A stretch of 64,000 bases of DNA from an uncultured Dokdonella sp. (GCA_934526015.1 CAKSZY010000002.1:216250-280249), one strand, 5' to 3'. Numbered from the stretch's first letter, positions 11,197-22,500 are shown. Made by a program: numbers and translations. The notes: a model not told the origin generated them from the sequence alone.

Positions 11197-12648
11197 ATGG
11201 ATGATTCCGACTTGACCGGCACGAGCCTGCGCACGCGCCCGCTGCTGATCCTGCTGGCCACCGTCGCCGCGGCCAAGCTTGCGCTGTTCGCGCTCGACCC
11301 GTCGGCGCGCTTGTTCCTCGGCGATTCGTTGAGTTACCTGCATTCGGCGGCATCCGACTGGGTACCGCCGGACCGCTCCTATGCCTACGCCCTGCTGGTG
11401 CGCCTGTGGAACGCATGGCGGCCCGGCCTCGAAGGCGTCGTTCTCGTGCAGGGATTCCTCGGCCTGTGCACGGCCCTGCTGCTCGTGCGCATGCTGGTTT
11501 CGGCATTCGGCCTCGGCTTCGCCGCCGCTGCCGGCATCGGCCTCGTCTTCGCGCTGGGGCCGGAACAGCTCTACTACGAACGCATGGTGATGGCCGAAGC
11601 CGCCAGCCTGTTCGCCCTCGCCTGCATGCTCGCGGCCGGCTTCGCCCATGTGCGTGACGGGCGCATCGGCTGGCTGCCGTTGATCGCCGCCGCCGGTGTC
11701 CTGGCGGTGGCCTTGCGCGTCAGCCTGGCGCCGCTCGTGCTCGGCTTTGCGCTGCTGCCGGTGATCGCGCGCGCGCTCGCCGCACCGCCGCGTTCGCTGC
11801 GTGGCGGCGCCCGCGTGTTCGTCCATGCCGCCGGCGTGCTCGTCCTGACCGCCTTCGCCCACCACGCCGGCAAGGCCTGGTACGACGCCCACCATGACCT
11901 GCGTGGCGAGTACCCGGCCGACTACGTCGCCGCCAGCGGCTACTTCCGCCTCGGCCTCGTCCTGCCGCTGGTGACCCTCGAGGACTTCGCCCGCCCGGAT
12001 GTCGACCCGAGCGTCGTCGCCGGCCTGCCGCCCGACTGGAACGACCGCCATCACCGCGAGTCGCTGCTGTGGAGCGAAGACGGTCTCGTCGCCCGCCTGC
12101 GCGCCGCGCATGGCGATGCAATCGGCAACCGCATCGCGCGCAAGGTGGCGATGCGCGCCCTGCGCCGCGATCCGGCCGGCTTCCTCGAACTCTCGCTGCG
12201 GACGCTCGGCGACTATTTCGATCCGGGCATCGCCCGCCATCGCATGCAGGACGACCTCGGCAACCGTGGCCCCGACGACCGTGAAACCGCCTGGGTGAAA
12301 GAACGATTCGGCTTCGATGCATCCACGCTGGCGACGCGCCCGAGCCTCGCCCGGCGCTGGTTCGGCCACGCGGCGCCGTGGCTCACGTTCTGCCTGTTCG
12401 CCCTCGTGCCGCTCGCCGCGGTCACGCTTGCCAGCGGCTGGCGCGTGCGCCGCGGAGAATCCTTCCTGCTTGCGCTGGCTTCGCTCGGCCTGTTCCTCGG
12501 CCACGCCCTGTTCTCGTCGATCGTGTCGTACCGCTACCTGCATCCGTTCCCGTTCTTCCTCGCGCTCAACGCCGGCGCGATCGCCGCCAACCTGCTCGCC
12601 CTGCGTTCACGGAACGCGGCGACGCCGGTAGATCCACCATCTCGATGA
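11197..12648 (+). CDS. Polytopic membrane protein, probable GT-C-type glycosyltransferase
   Basis: A 483-aa integral membrane protein with about ten hydrophobic segments (for example LLILLATVAAAKLALFAL and GIGLVFALGPEQLYYERMV). An acidic residue in the first periplasmic loop (RLFLGDSLSYLHSAASDW) resembles the arrangement in GT-C transferases that use lipid-linked sugars. This class assignment is an inference from topology and neighbours. It is followed by gtrA (opposite strand, 3' ends overlapping by 42 bp) and a GT2 polyprenyl-phosphate transferase, the usual partners of such an enzyme. Its start lies 175 bp from gyrA, divergent. The acceptor is unknown. Confidence 0.55.
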   Translation: MDDSDLTGTSLRTRPLLILLATVAAAKLALFALDPSARLFLGDSLSYLHSAASDWVPPDRSYAYALLVRLWNAWRPGLEGVVLVQGFLGLCTALLLVRMLVSAFGLGFAAAAGIGLVFALGPEQLYYERMVMAEAASLFALACMLAAGFAHVRDGRIGWLPLIAAAGVLAVALRVSLAPLVLGFALLPVIARALAAPPRSLRGGARVFVHAAGVLVLTAFAHHAGKAWYDAHHDLRGEYPADYVAASGYFRLGLVLPLVTLEDFARPDVDPSVVAGLPPDWNDRHHRESLLWSEDGLVARLRAAHGDAIGNRIARKVAMRALRRDPAGFLELSLRTLGDYFDPGIARHRMQDDLGNRGPDDRETAWVKERFGFDASTLATRPSLARRWFGHAAPWLTFCLFALVPLAAVTLASGWRVRRGESFLLALASLGLFLGHALFSSIVSYRYLHPFPFFLALNAGAIAANLLALRSRNAATPVDPPSR

Positions 12649-13002
12649 GGCGAAGTTGACGGCGAATCCGGCCAGCGAGCCGACCGCCACGGCGAGCGCC
12701 GGCGTCGCCCGCATGAACGCGGAATGGAAGATGCAGAGCGAATAGGCGGCGTAGTTGATGGCGAAGCCGCCGCTCATCGCCAGCATCCAGCGCGCCCACT
12801 CGCCGAACAGGCCGTAGTGGCGCTCGCCATGGAAGGTGAAGCGGCGGTTGAACAGCCAGGTCGCCGTCGCCGCGACGAGGAACGACAACAGACGCGCCGC
12901 GTACGGATTCCAGCCGAGGCCGACGACCAGCCACTGGACGATGCCGGCGTCAATCGCGAAACCGATCACGCCGCCGATGCCGAACAGCATCAACTGGCGC
13001 AT
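12607..13002 (-). CDS. GtrA family membrane protein (putative polyprenyl-phosphate sugar flippase)
   Basis: A small 131-aa protein with four transmembrane helices: LMLFGIGGVIGFAIDAGIVQWLV, a second carrying WNPYAARLLSFLVAATATWLFNRRFTF, then AMSGGFAINYAAYSLCIF and ALAVAVGSLAGFAVNFASSRWWIY. The FLVAATATWLFNRRFTF and NFASSRWWIYR signatures are diagnostic of GtrA/DPMS-flippase proteins, thought to flip polyprenyl-linked sugars. MRQLMLFG at 13002 is chosen as start because upstream codons have no homology. It points away from the GT2 gene at 13133, and its 3' end overlaps the end of the gene at 11197-12648. This gene order is unusual for a Gtr module. Confidence 0.85.
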   Translation of the reverse strand: MRQLMLFGIGGVIGFAIDAGIVQWLVVGLGWNPYAARLLSFLVAATATWLFNRRFTFHGERHYGLFGEWARWMLAMSGGFAINYAAYSLCIFHSAFMRATPALAVAVGSLAGFAVNFASSRWWIYRRRRVP

Positions 13003-13132
13003 GCAGGGCCCCTGCGGCTTGCTACCATCGGTCGCTTCCAGCGGCGTCGCCACGGTGCGACGCCTCCATTTTCCTACACGTGTCGCCGGCAGGGAACGGC
13101 GAGGCGCGCAGGCCCCAGCGGAGCATGCCCGG

Positions 13133-14290
13133 ATGGAACCCCTCGAATTGACGATCCTCATGCCGTGCCTCGACGAGATCGAGACGCTGGCCACCTGCAT
13201 CGACAAGGCACAGCGCTTCCTGCGCGAACACGCCATCGCCGGCGAGGTCCTCGTCGCCGACAACGGCAGCACCGATGGCTCGATCGAGGCAGCGCTCGCG
13301 CATGGCGCGCGCGTCGTGCACGTGCCGGTGCGCGGCTATGGCGCCGCGCTCGCCGCCGGCATCGCCGATGCGCGCGGGCGCTTCATCATCATGGGCGATT
13401 CCGACGACAGCTACGACTTCAACCGCCTGGGGCCGTTCGTCGAGGAACTGCGCGGCGGCGCCGACCTCGTCATGGGCAACCGCTTCCGCGGCGGCATCGC
13501 GCCGGGCGCCATGCCGTTCCTGCACCGCTACCTCGGCAACCCGGTGCTGAGCTTCATCGGCCGCCTGTTCTTCCGCATCCCGGTCGGCGATTTCCACTGC
13601 GGCCTGCGCGGTTTCCGCCGCGAGCGCATCCAGGCGCTCGGGCTGACCACCACCGGCATGGAGTTCGCCAGCGAGATGATCGTGCGCGCGGCGCTGGCCG
13701 GGCATGACATCCGCGAGGTGCCGACCACGCTGGCGGTCGACGGCCGCAGCCGCGCGCCGCACCTGCGCACCTGGCGCGACGGCTGGCGCCACCTGCGCTT
13801 CCTGCTGCTGTTCAGCCCACGCTGGCTGTTCCTCTACCCCGGCATGCTGGTGATGGGCCTCGGCGCGCTGCTCGTGTTCGCCCTGCTGCCGGGACCGATG
13901 GCGCTGACCCCGCACATCACCCTCGACATCCACAGCATCGTCGTCGGCAGCCTGGCGGTGCTGATCGGCGCGCAATGCATCTCCTTCGCCATCATCGCGC
14001 GCCGCTATGCGGCGGTGCGCGGACTGCTGCCGCCGCAGGACCGCATCGCCCGGCTGGCGGTGCCGAACCGCCTCGAACCCTCGCTGATCGTGGCCGCTGC
14101 GCTGGCCCTGCCGGGTCTCGGCGGCCTCGGCTGGGCGATCGCGCAGTGGTGGCAGGCCGACTTCGGCGCGCTCGCCTACGGCTCGCTGGTGCGCGTGCTG
14201 GCCGTGTCCTGCACGCTGATCGCACTCGCCCTGCAACTCGCCTTCACCGCCTTCCTTGCGGCGATCATCGACATCGGCATCGACGACTGA
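13133..14290 (+). CDS. Glycosyltransferase family 2, polyprenyl-phosphate (DPM1/GtrB-like) type
   Basis: A 385-aa protein with an N-terminal GT-A fold. LTILMPCLDEIETLATCI opens the nucleotide-binding strand, VLVADNGSTDGS and IIMGDSDDSYDF give the acidic metal-binding residues, and GDFHCGLRGFRRE matches the dolichol-phosphate mannosyltransferase group. The C-terminal 150 residues hold about four membrane helices (FLYPGMLVMGLGALLVFALL, IVVGSLAVLIGAQCISFAIIA and two more). It probably loads a sugar onto undecaprenyl phosphate for the GtrA-like flippase next door. The ATG at 13133 begins MEPLELTILMP. The 130-bp divergent spacer to gtrA should hold both promoters. Confidence 0.85.
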   Translation: MEPLELTILMPCLDEIETLATCIDKAQRFLREHAIAGEVLVADNGSTDGSIEAALAHGARVVHVPVRGYGAALAAGIADARGRFIIMGDSDDSYDFNRLGPFVEELRGGADLVMGNRFRGGIAPGAMPFLHRYLGNPVLSFIGRLFFRIPVGDFHCGLRGFRRERIQALGLTTTGMEFASEMIVRAALAGHDIREVPTTLAVDGRSRAPHLRTWRDGWRHLRFLLLFSPRWLFLYPGMLVMGLGALLVFALLPGPMALTPHITLDIHSIVVGSLAVLIGAQCISFAIIARRYAAVRGLLPPQDRIARLAVPNRLEPSLIVAAALALPGLGGLGWAIAQWWQADFGALAYGSLVRVLAVSCTLIALALQLAFTAFLAAIIDIGIDD

Positions 14291-14305
14291 ACGCGCGCGG
14301 GCGCG

Positions 14306-15328
14306 TCATGCGCCGAACAGGGCACGCATGCGCGCCGCATCGGGACGCTCGATGACGCCGCGCTCGGTGACGATGGCATCGATCAGCGTGGCGGGGGTGA
14401 CATCGAAGACCGGATTCCAGGCCTGCGCGCCGTCGATGACCGTGCGCTGGCCGGCGTGGGCCAGCAGTTCGGCGGAATCGCGCAGCTCGATCTCGATCGC
14501 GTCGCCGTCGGCAGTGGCCATGTCGACGGTCGAGGACGGCGCCACCACCATGAACCTCACCCCGTGGTGGCGTGCGGCAATCGCCAGTCCGTAGGTGCCG
14601 ATCTTGTTGGCGGTGTCGCCATTGGCGGCAATGCGGTCGGCGCCGACGATCACCCAGTCCACGGCACCGGTCTTCATCAGGTGGGCGGCGGCCGAATCGG
14701 CGACGAGGGTGGCCGGAATGCCGTCGCGCACGAGCTCCCACATGGTCAGTCGCGCGCCCTGCAGCCACGGACGCGTCTCGCCGGCGTGCACGCGGGCGAT
14801 GCGTCCGGCGGCATAGCCGGCGCGGATGACGCCGAGTGCGGTGCCGTACCCGGCGGTGGCGAGCGATCCGGTGTTGCAGTGGGTCATCACGCCGGCGTGC
14901 TCGCCGAGCAGGGCCGCGCCGAGCGCGCCCATGCGGCGGTTGGCGGCGAGGTCCTCGTGCTGGATCGCCTGCGCCTCGGCGGCGAGCAGGGCGACGTCGG
15001 GCGGCTCGCCGATCGCGCCCTGCATGCGGTCGAGCGCCCACATCAGGTTGACCGCGGTCGGCCGCGCCGCACGCAGGCGCGGCAGCGCGTCGGCAAGCGC
15101 CTCGCTGCCCTGCCGGGCAGCCAGCACGACGCCCCAGGCGGCGGCGATGCCGATCGCCGGAGCACCACGCACGACGAGGTCGCGGATCGCCCGGGCGACG
15201 TCGTCGGCATCCCTGCATTCGATGTACTCCTCGGCGAACGGCAGGCGGCGCTGGTCGAGCAGGCGCAGGTGGTCGCCGCCCCAGAGCACGGCGCGGATCG
15301 AGTCGTGGCGCGAGAGTTCGTCATTCAT
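14306..15328 (-). CDS. mtnA: S-methyl-5-thioribose-1-phosphate isomerase
   Basis: A 340-aa enzyme that converts methylthioribose-1-phosphate to methylthioribulose-1-phosphate in methionine salvage. Recognisable family blocks are [14 protein letters not shown], a catalytic-Cys motif in [19 protein letters not shown], the catalytic Asp region [21 protein letters not shown], and the VAPSSTVD and [12 protein letters not shown] segments near the end. The start [16 protein letters not shown] at 15328 is taken because the 35 upstream in-frame residues are not family-like. No other salvage gene (mtnB, mtnC, mtnD) is adjacent. It diverges from the CotH protein gene. Confidence 0.95.
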   Translation of the reverse strand: MNDELSRHDSIRAVLWGGDHLRLLDQRRLPFAEEYIECRDADDVARAIRDLVVRGAPAIGIAAAWGVVLAARQGSEALADALPRLRAARPTAVNLMWALDRMQGAIGEPPDVALLAAEAQAIQHEDLAANRRMGALGAALLGEHAGVMTHCNTGSLATAGYGTALGVIRAGYAAGRIARVHAGETRPWLQGARLTMWELVRDGIPATLVADSAAAHLMKTGAVDWVIVGADRIAANGDTANKIGTYGLAIAARHHGVRFMVVAPSSTVDMATADGDAIEIELRDSAELLAHAGQRTVIDGAQAWNPVFDVTPATLIDAIVTERGVIERPDAARMRALFGA

Positions 15329-15474
15329 CGCCGAAGGATAGCCGGCACGATCGGGGCCGGCCAGCGAACGCGATGCGCGGATTGCCGGCGCATGCACGGT
15401 TTCTGCACGATCCCGCGCTAGGCTTTCCGGCAACCTGCCGGAGCCGCCGGCGCCCGACCGACCAGGAACCGCCC

Positions 15475-17634
15475 ATGTCCATGCCCCGCTTCGCCGCCGC
15501 GCTGATCGCCTGCACCGGCCTCGCCCTGCCCCCCGGCGCGCAGGCGCAGGACCTCTACGACACGACCACGCTGCGCACCTTCGCGTTGACCTTCCACGAT
15601 GCGAACTGGCTGAGCCTGCTGCGCCAGAACTACGCCTCTTCGACCAGCATCCTCGCCGACCTCGTCGTCGACGGCTTCACCTATCCGGATGTCGGCGTGC
15701 GCATCCGCGGCAACACGTCCTACACGGCGCTGCCGACCGGCTCGGAAAAGTTCTCGCTGAAGATCAACACGGACTTCGTCGACCCCGAGCAGAAGCTGAT
15801 GGGCCACGACTCGATCAATCTCAACAACGGCTTCCACGATCCGACCTTCGTGCGCGAGGTCGCCTACAACAACTACGTCGCGCAATACATCCCCAATCCG
15901 CGCGCCAACCACGTGCTGGTGACGCTCAACGGGCAGAACTGGGGCGTCTACATCAATGTCCAGCAGCCGAACAAGTCGATGCTGCGCAACTACTTCGAGA
16001 ACGAGGATGGCGCGCGCATCAGCTGCTCGAACAACCCGAACGGTCCCGGCCTCGCCTACAACGGCCCGAATGCCTCGGGCTACACGATCTACGAAGTCGA
16101 CAACGACGGCGGCCTCGCCAATCCGATCGTGGAGGCGCTGATCCCGGCGGCCAACGGACTTTCCAACGGCAGCCTGGCCAACTGGCAGACCAGCATCGAC
16201 ACCGTGTTCGCCATCGATCCCTCGATCTGGTCGGTGGCGCTGGAAAACCTGCTGACCGACGATGACAGCTACGTCAACAAGGGCTGCGATTTCGTCACCT
16301 ACCGCGACCCGCTCGACGGTCGCCTGCACCTCATGCAGCGCGACGGCAACGAGACCTTCCTCGCCAGCAACTGGTCGATCACGCGCAACTTCAGCGCAAG
16401 CAACAAGCCGCTGTTGAACCGCGTGCTGTCGGTGGCGGAGCTTCGCCAGCGTTACCTGTCGCACTACCGCGTCGCCCGGCGCAATCTCGACCTGGACCAT
16501 TTCGGTCCGATCTTCCAGGCACACCGCACCCTCATCGATGCCGCCGTGCAGGCCGATCCGAAGAAGCTCTACAGCTACGCGCTGTTCCAGACCAATTTCA
16601 CCAGCACGGTGACCCTGCCGTACCAGGGCCCGGCCGGCGGCACCGTGGTCGGGCTGCAGCAGTTCGTCAACGACCGCGCGGCCTTCCTCGGCAACAATGC
16701 CGAACTCAACGCGCGCGGCCCGACGATCACCGCCGTGCAGGCCTCCGACGACACGCCGAACCCCGGCACGGCGGTGACGATCACCGCCGCGGTCGCTTCG
16801 TCCGGAACCGGCATTTCAAGGGTGGAATTGTTCTATCGGCCGTTGCGCAGCGCTCCGTACCAGCGCCTGGCGATGCTCGACGACGGCGCCTCCGGCGATG
16901 GCGGCGCCGGCGACGGCATCTACGGCGTCGTCCTGCCGACCACCGGCACGCCGGGCCAGCGCATCGACTGGTACGTTGCCGCCACCGCAACGAACACGTT
17001 CGCATCGGTCGAGTTCCTGCCGGAGATGACCGAGCGCAATCCCAATTCCATCACCTACACCTTCGGTGCGAGCGGCGGCATGCGCATCACCGAATGGATG
17101 TACGCAGGCGCCAGCGGCGAGTTCATCGAGTTCACCAACCTGTCCGATGCGGCGATCGACATGACCGGCTGGAGCTTCGACGACAATGGCGCGACACCCG
17201 GTGCCTTCGCCCTCGATGCCTTCGGCATCGTGCAGCCCGGCGAATCGGTGATCCTGACCGAGAGCCTCGAAGCCACGTTCCGCATCGCCTGGAGCCTGCC
17301 GGACGAAGTGAAAGTCATCGGCGAACTCGGCGTGACCAGCGGCAGCAACCTCGGCCGCAACGACCAGATCCACCTGTACGACGACGCCGGCCAGTTGCAC
17401 GACAAGCTCGACTACGGCGACGAGACCTACCCCGGCAGCATCCGCACGCAGAACAGGAGCGGGCAGGCGCCGTGCGAGGCGATCGGCACCAACGACGTGC
17501 TGCAGTGGCAGCTCTCGCTCGCCGGCGACGCCTGGGGTTCGTGGACCGCGATCAGTGGCGAGGTCGGCACGCCGGGCCAGTTCACGGCCTGCGCCGCCAG
17601 CGATCTCCTCTTCGCGGATGGCTTCGATCCATAG
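15475..17634 (+). CDS. Secreted CotH-kinase-like protein with lamin-tail domain and LFADGF tail
   Basis: A 719-aa exported protein. The signal peptide is residues 1-25 ([16 protein letters not shown]). The CotH domain covers about residues 30-400, with [50 protein letters not shown] and the acidic MQRDGNETF block. A beta-rich region (about 420-520) follows, then a lamin-tail (LTD) domain (about 530-670: [30 protein letters not shown]). The protein ends LLFADGFDP, a short tail also seen in the M64 peptidase of this window. CotH of Bacillus spores is a protein kinase; a role for this exported form is unknown. The start follows AGGAACC. Confidence 0.82.
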   Translation: MSMPRFAAALIACTGLALPPGAQAQDLYDTTTLRTFALTFHDANWLSLLRQNYASSTSILADLVVDGFTYPDVGVRIRGNTSYTALPTGSEKFSLKINTDFVDPEQKLMGHDSINLNNGFHDPTFVREVAYNNYVAQYIPNPRANHVLVTLNGQNWGVYINVQQPNKSMLRNYFENEDGARISCSNNPNGPGLAYNGPNASGYTIYEVDNDGGLANPIVEALIPAANGLSNGSLANWQTSIDTVFAIDPSIWSVALENLLTDDDSYVNKGCDFVTYRDPLDGRLHLMQRDGNETFLASNWSITRNFSASNKPLLNRVLSVAELRQRYLSHYRVARRNLDLDHFGPIFQAHRTLIDAAVQADPKKLYSYALFQTNFTSTVTLPYQGPAGGTVVGLQQFVNDRAAFLGNNAELNARGPTITAVQASDDTPNPGTAVTITAAVASSGTGISRVELFYRPLRSAPYQRLAMLDDGASGDGGAGDGIYGVVLPTTGTPGQRIDWYVAATATNTFASVEFLPEMTERNPNSITYTFGASGGMRITEWMYAGASGEFIEFTNLSDAAIDMTGWSFDDNGATPGAFALDAFGIVQPGESVILTESLEATFRIAWSLPDEVKVIGELGVTSGSNLGRNDQIHLYDDAGQLHDKLDYGDETYPGSIRTQNRSGQAPCEAIGTNDVLQWQLSLAGDAWGSWTAISGEVGTPGQFTACAASDLLFADGFDP

Positions 17635-17662
17635 CCGTTCGCGTGCCGTCTCGTTGCCGCCT

Positions 17663-17691
17663 CTCCCCCGGCCCTTCCCGCGCAGGGGGAG
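17663..17691. repeat. GC-rich extragenic palindrome between converging genes
   Basis: A CTCCCCC / GGGGGAG inverted repeat lies in the 102-bp spacer where the CotH gene and recD converge. The CTCTCCCCCGGCCC...GGGGGAG style is typical of REP-like palindromes scattered in GC-rich proteobacteria. It may also act as a terminator, though no U tract follows. Only one copy was noticed in this window. Confidence 0.4.
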
Positions 17692-17736
17692 CGGGGGAGC
17701 GCGCAGCCATGGAGCACCCCGGGATCGGCGACGCGC

Positions 17737-19530
17737 TCAGGCCGCGCTGAAGTCGAGGCCGTTGAAGCGCTGCAACTGGCGCGCGAGGGCGGCGGAGACG
17801 ACTTCCGGCGTGGCTTCGACGACCAGTCGCCGGCGCGCGCGGCTGGCGGCGGTATAGAGCCACTCGCGCGTCAGCAGCGGATGCGGCCGCGCCGGCAGCA
17901 CGAGTTCGACCTCGTCGAACTCCGAACCCTGCGCCTTGTGCACGGTCATCGCATAGGCGGTCTCGTGCGCCGGCAGTTGCGCCGGCAGGAAGGCGCGCAG
18001 GCCGCCGTCGCTGCGTGCGAACCAGGCGCGCAGCGGGGCGTCGGCGGTGGCGCTGGCGAGGATGCCGACATCGCCATTGAACAGGCCGAGTGCCGGGTCG
18101 TTGCTGGTGACGAGGATCGGTCGACCGGCATGCAGGGCACTGCCGGCCCGCGCTCCGTACAGGGCGGATTCCACCGCATGGTTGAGGCCGGCCACGCCGG
18201 CCGGACCCTCGCGCAAGGCGCACAGGATGCGGAATCGCGTCAGGGCTTCGAGCGCTTCGGCCGGAGTGCCGGCCGCCAGCAGTTCCGCATGCGAATCGCG
18301 CAACGCCTGCATGCCTTCCGCCGACCCGGTTCGACGCGGCGTCGCATGCCATTCGATGTCCGCGCTGCCGGCGAGGGCGGCGAACACCTGCTGCTCGTCG
18401 CCGAGGCGGATCGCACGCACCAGCCGGGCGATGCCGGAATCGCCGCCGAACCGGCGCGGTCGTTCGAGCCGCACGATGCTGTCGGCCAGCCGCGTGCGGC
18501 CCGGATCGACGGGGACCGGTTCGGCGGCCGCCTTGCCGATCCAGCCGGCAGCCTCCTTCGAGAATGCGTTGTCGCGGTTGCAGGCCGCGAGGGTCGCCAG
18601 CACGGCGCCGTTCTCGACCGCCGGCAGCTGGTCGGGGTCGCCGAGCACGATCAGGCGTGCCGACGCCGGCAGGGCGCGCAGCAGCTTGGCCATCAGCGGC
18701 AGGTCGACCATCGAGGCTTCATCCACCACCAGCACGTCGAGATCGAGCAGGTGTCCGCGTCCGTGGCGCGGATCGACGCATTGCGGGCGGAAGCCGAGCA
18801 GCCGATGCAGGGTGGAGGCATCGGTCGGCAGCCCTGCGCGCTCGGCTTCGCCGAGCGGCAGGGCCGCGAGGCCGGCGCGCACCGATTCGCTGAGCCGCTG
18901 CGCCGCCTTGCCGGTCGGTGCGGCGAGGGCGATGCGCAACGGCGCCGCCGCGAAGCGCTGCAGCAGTACGAGCACGCGCAACACGGTGAAGGTCTTGCCG
19001 GTGCCCGGGCCGCCGCAGATGACGGCGAGCCGCGAACGCAGGGCGAGCACCGCGGCGACGCGCTGCCAGTCGGTGCCGTCCTGCGGGGTCGACGGCAGCA
19101 GGCGTTCGAGTTCGGCGTGCACGTGCCGCGCATCGGGCAGCGCGCCGACCGCCTGCGCCCTTTCCTGCAGGGCGGCCTCGATCTCGCGTTCGTAGCGCCA
19201 ATAGCGGCGCAGCCAGGCACACCCGCGCTCGACCACGATCGGCGTGTGCGACTCGCTGCCGGATCCGATGAACGGGGCCGATCCGCCCTGCCCGGCCAGC
19301 AGGGCGGCCACCCGCGCCGCTTCCGCCTCGTCGGCGAACAGCGGTCCGGCATGCGCACGCAGCAGTCCGGCATCGATGCCGCCATGGCCCTGCCCCACCG
19401 CCCAGCTCGCCAGCGCGGCAAGCAGCAGCGCATCGTCGTCGGCCGTCGGCCAGGCCGAATGCAGGGCCTGGGCGAGGGCGACGTCGAGCGCGCCGAGTCC
19501 ACCGTCGCGGCAGCGCGAGAAGCCGATCAT
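17737..19530 (-). CDS. recD: Exodeoxyribonuclease V subunit alpha (RecD helicase)
   Basis: The 597-aa 5'-3' helicase subunit of RecBCD, which processes double-strand breaks and loads RecA after Chi. The Walker A motif CGGPGTGKT is at residues 172-180; helicase motif II (VLVVDEASMVDL) and later motifs (LIVLGDPDQLPAVE, YAMTVHKAQGSEFDEV, YTAASRARRRLVV) are all present. The N-terminal domain is the RecB-interacting region. The start at 19530 overlaps the recB stop as ATGA, which favours it over an upstream in-frame codon at 19548. It is the last gene of the recC-recB-recD unit and converges on the CotH gene. Confidence 0.95.
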   Translation of the reverse strand: MIGFSRCRDGGLGALDVALAQALHSAWPTADDDALLLAALASWAVGQGHGGIDAGLLRAHAGPLFADEAEAARVAALLAGQGGSAPFIGSGSESHTPIVVERGCAWLRRYWRYEREIEAALQERAQAVGALPDARHVHAELERLLPSTPQDGTDWQRVAAVLALRSRLAVICGGPGTGKTFTVLRVLVLLQRFAAAPLRIALAAPTGKAAQRLSESVRAGLAALPLGEAERAGLPTDASTLHRLLGFRPQCVDPRHGRGHLLDLDVLVVDEASMVDLPLMAKLLRALPASARLIVLGDPDQLPAVENGAVLATLAACNRDNAFSKEAAGWIGKAAAEPVPVDPGRTRLADSIVRLERPRRFGGDSGIARLVRAIRLGDEQQVFAALAGSADIEWHATPRRTGSAEGMQALRDSHAELLAAGTPAEALEALTRFRILCALREGPAGVAGLNHAVESALYGARAGSALHAGRPILVTSNDPALGLFNGDVGILASATADAPLRAWFARSDGGLRAFLPAQLPAHETAYAMTVHKAQGSEFDEVELVLPARPHPLLTREWLYTAASRARRRLVVEATPEVVSAALARQLQRFNGLDFSAA

Positions 19531-22500
19531 GGCGGGCCTCCGGCGCACCAGGCATCGAGCGCATCGATCAGCGTGCGCGGCGGGCGATCGACATGGATGC
19601 CGTGGTCCTCGCCACTGCCGAGGCCGCGCACGAACAGATACAGCGCGCCGCCGACATGGCGGTCGTAGTCGTAATCGTCACCGAGGCGGACGCGCAGGAA
19701 ACGCTGCAGGGCGACCAGGTAGATCAGGTACTGCAGGTCGTAGTCGCGCGCGCGCACCGCCGCCGCCAGCTGCGACGGCGCGTAGTCGGCGGCGGATGCA
19801 CCGAGCAGGTTGGTCTTGTAGTCGATGACGTGGTAGCGCCCGTCATGGCGCAACACGAGGTCGATGTAACCGGTCATCAGGCCGGCCACCTCGTGGCGAC
19901 GCCGCGCGAGTTCACCCGGCGGGCGCGCATGGCGCGGGTGGTCGGCGAGGATCGCCTCGAGCGCGGCGAGTCGTGCACCCGGCAGCGGGAACAGGAATTC
20001 GAGCTCGCTGAGCACCTCGCCCGGCGCGAGCGCGGCGAGGGTGAATCCGCCCGACGGACCCGGCAACGTCGAGGTCACGGTTGCCCGCACCATCGCCGCG
20101 ATCACCCGCGTTTCGGCGGCGTCGTAGCGGTGTTCGCGGGCGATGCGCAGCAGTCCGGAGGGAGGATCCGCTGCGGCGAGCGCGCTGAACGGAATCTTCT
20201 CGAGGATCTCGTGGACGCAGTTGCCGAAGGCGGCACCGCGTGGCCATTGCGGGATCGCGATTGCCTCGGAGTCGATGTCTTCGCCGGAACCGGCGACCGC
20301 AGCGGCATCGACGCGCTCGCCCTCGTCGTGGTCGGCCACCGGCGCATGCACGCTGCCGCCGAACAGGCGGCTGTAGCTCAGCGTCTCCGGGCGGCGATCG
20401 ATCGCGCCGTGGAATACCGCCGCCGCCAGCGGCGTCGGCGCGGCCGGCGTCGGCGCCGCGTCGACGGGCGGCAGGGTCGCGGCGAGGGGCTCGATGCGGA
20501 TGCCCCCGCGTGCGCGCGCAGCCAACGCCTCCAACGCCGCATCGACGCCCGCCGGCGGGATATCGGCGAGTTCCTCCGGCGCCTTCATTTTCCCGTCGCG
20601 CAGGATCAGCCAGGCCAGCGGTCCGACCAGGCTCGTCTGGCTTTTCGCGTTCCCGGTCCTGACCCAGGCCCACGCCGTGTACGCCTCGTGGCGCGCACGC
20701 GTAAGGGCGACATAGGTCAGGCGCAGGCTCTCGGCAAACTGCTCTTCGCGATGGAGCAGCGCATGCGCATGCCAGTCGGGTCCACCGACGTCGATGCGCC
20801 GCCCCGAATCGCCGTGCCACGCCACCGGCTTGTCGGGTTCGCTCCGCGGTTCCGCCCAATTCGTCCGCGCAAGGAACGGCGCGAACACCAGATCGAACTC
20901 GAGGCCCTTGCTGCGATGGATCGTCAGCACCTGGACCTCGCCGGGGTCGTCGGCGGGACGCACCTGTTCACGGGCTCCGTACCCGCGACGTTCGGCGGCC
21001 TCGCGCCGGCAGCGGGCCAGCCAGCGCTGCATCTCCTCCGCGGATTCACGTTGCGCGGCCGCGTGCTGCAGTTCCTCGGCGAGGTGCAGCCAGTTGGTCA
21101 CGCGCCGGCGACCATCCCAGCGTCCGAGCAGGCGCGGCGCGGCCTGCTGGATCGCCATCGCCAGCGCGGCGAACGGTCCGGCTTCCTGCCAGCGCAGGCG
21201 CATGGCGGCGAGGCGTGCCAGTTGCCGCTCCCAGAGATCAGGGTCGGCGTGCGCAGCGAGCAGGTCGGCGAGGGATTCGCCGAACAGTTCGGTGGCCAGC
21301 GCCATGCGCGCCGTCGCCGCCGCCCCCGGCGCGGCAAGTGCGGCCAGCACGTGGGCCAGTTCCCCGGCTTCGGCGCTTTCGTAGACGCTGTCGGTGCCGA
21401 GGTAATCGCAGGCGATGTTCCAGCGCGCAAGGGTTTCCGCCGCTGCGGCCGCCTGCCGGTTGGTGTTGACGAGCACGGCCACCGACAGCCTGCGGCCGGC
21501 CTCGTGCGCGGCCACCAGGCGCTTGCGGATCTGCAGCGCCGTCTCGGCCAGCACGCGCTCGGCAAAGGCGTCGGTCGTCCATGGCAGCGTGCGGCCTTTG
21601 GCGTCGACCGCGTCCGGCAGGCGCCAGACGACCAGCGGTTTGCCGGCTTCGGCTTTGCGGTCGCGATTCTTCGTGCGCGGAAACTGCGCCGGCTCGAAGC
21701 GGATGAAATCATGCAGGAAAGCATCCGCGGTCTTTGCGAACACCGCGTTGACGGCCTTGATCAGCCGTGGATCCGAGCGCCAGTTGTCGACCAGGGTATG
21801 CACGTGGGCGCCGGCATCCTTCGCCGCCGCGCGGAAGGTGAACACGTCGCCGCCGCGGAACCGGTAGATCGCCTGCTTGGGATCGCCGATCAGGAACATG
21901 ACGCCATCCTCGCGCCCGCCATGCAGGCTGCGGAGGATCGCGTACTGCTGCGGATCGGTGTCCTGGAACTCGTCGACCAGCAGGGCCGGCAGGCGCTGCG
22001 CGATCGTGCGCGCGAGCGCGGCACCGTCCGCCCCGTGCAGGCGTTCGTGCAGCACGCCGATGAGGTCGTCGAAACCGAAATGACGCAGGCGTTCGCGCCG
22101 CGCCGCGAGGCCGCTGCGGACCCAGGTGAGCGCATCGACGAGGAACGCGGCATGCCGTGCCCGCACGACTTCGTCGTTGGCGTCGAGCAGCGTTTCGACG
22201 ATGCCCGCCACGGCAAGGAGTTCCACACCGGGCGACCAGCCCTTGCGTGTCGCCCTGGCGATCGCCTCGCGCAGGCAGGCGAGGTGCAGCGGGCGCAGCT
22301 GTGCGTGATCGGGAGTCGGGGCGCTGATCGCTGCCTCGCAGCGGTCGAGCGCGTCGGCGTTATGGTGGCCGTCTTTGGCGATGGAAACCCGTTTTTCCTG
22401 CGCGGCTTCGCGCAGTTCCTTCAAGGCGCGGACCGCCCGGCCGTCCTTGACGCAGGCCTTCCAATCGCGCAGCGCCACCGCGAAAGCGCGCTGCGCGCGT

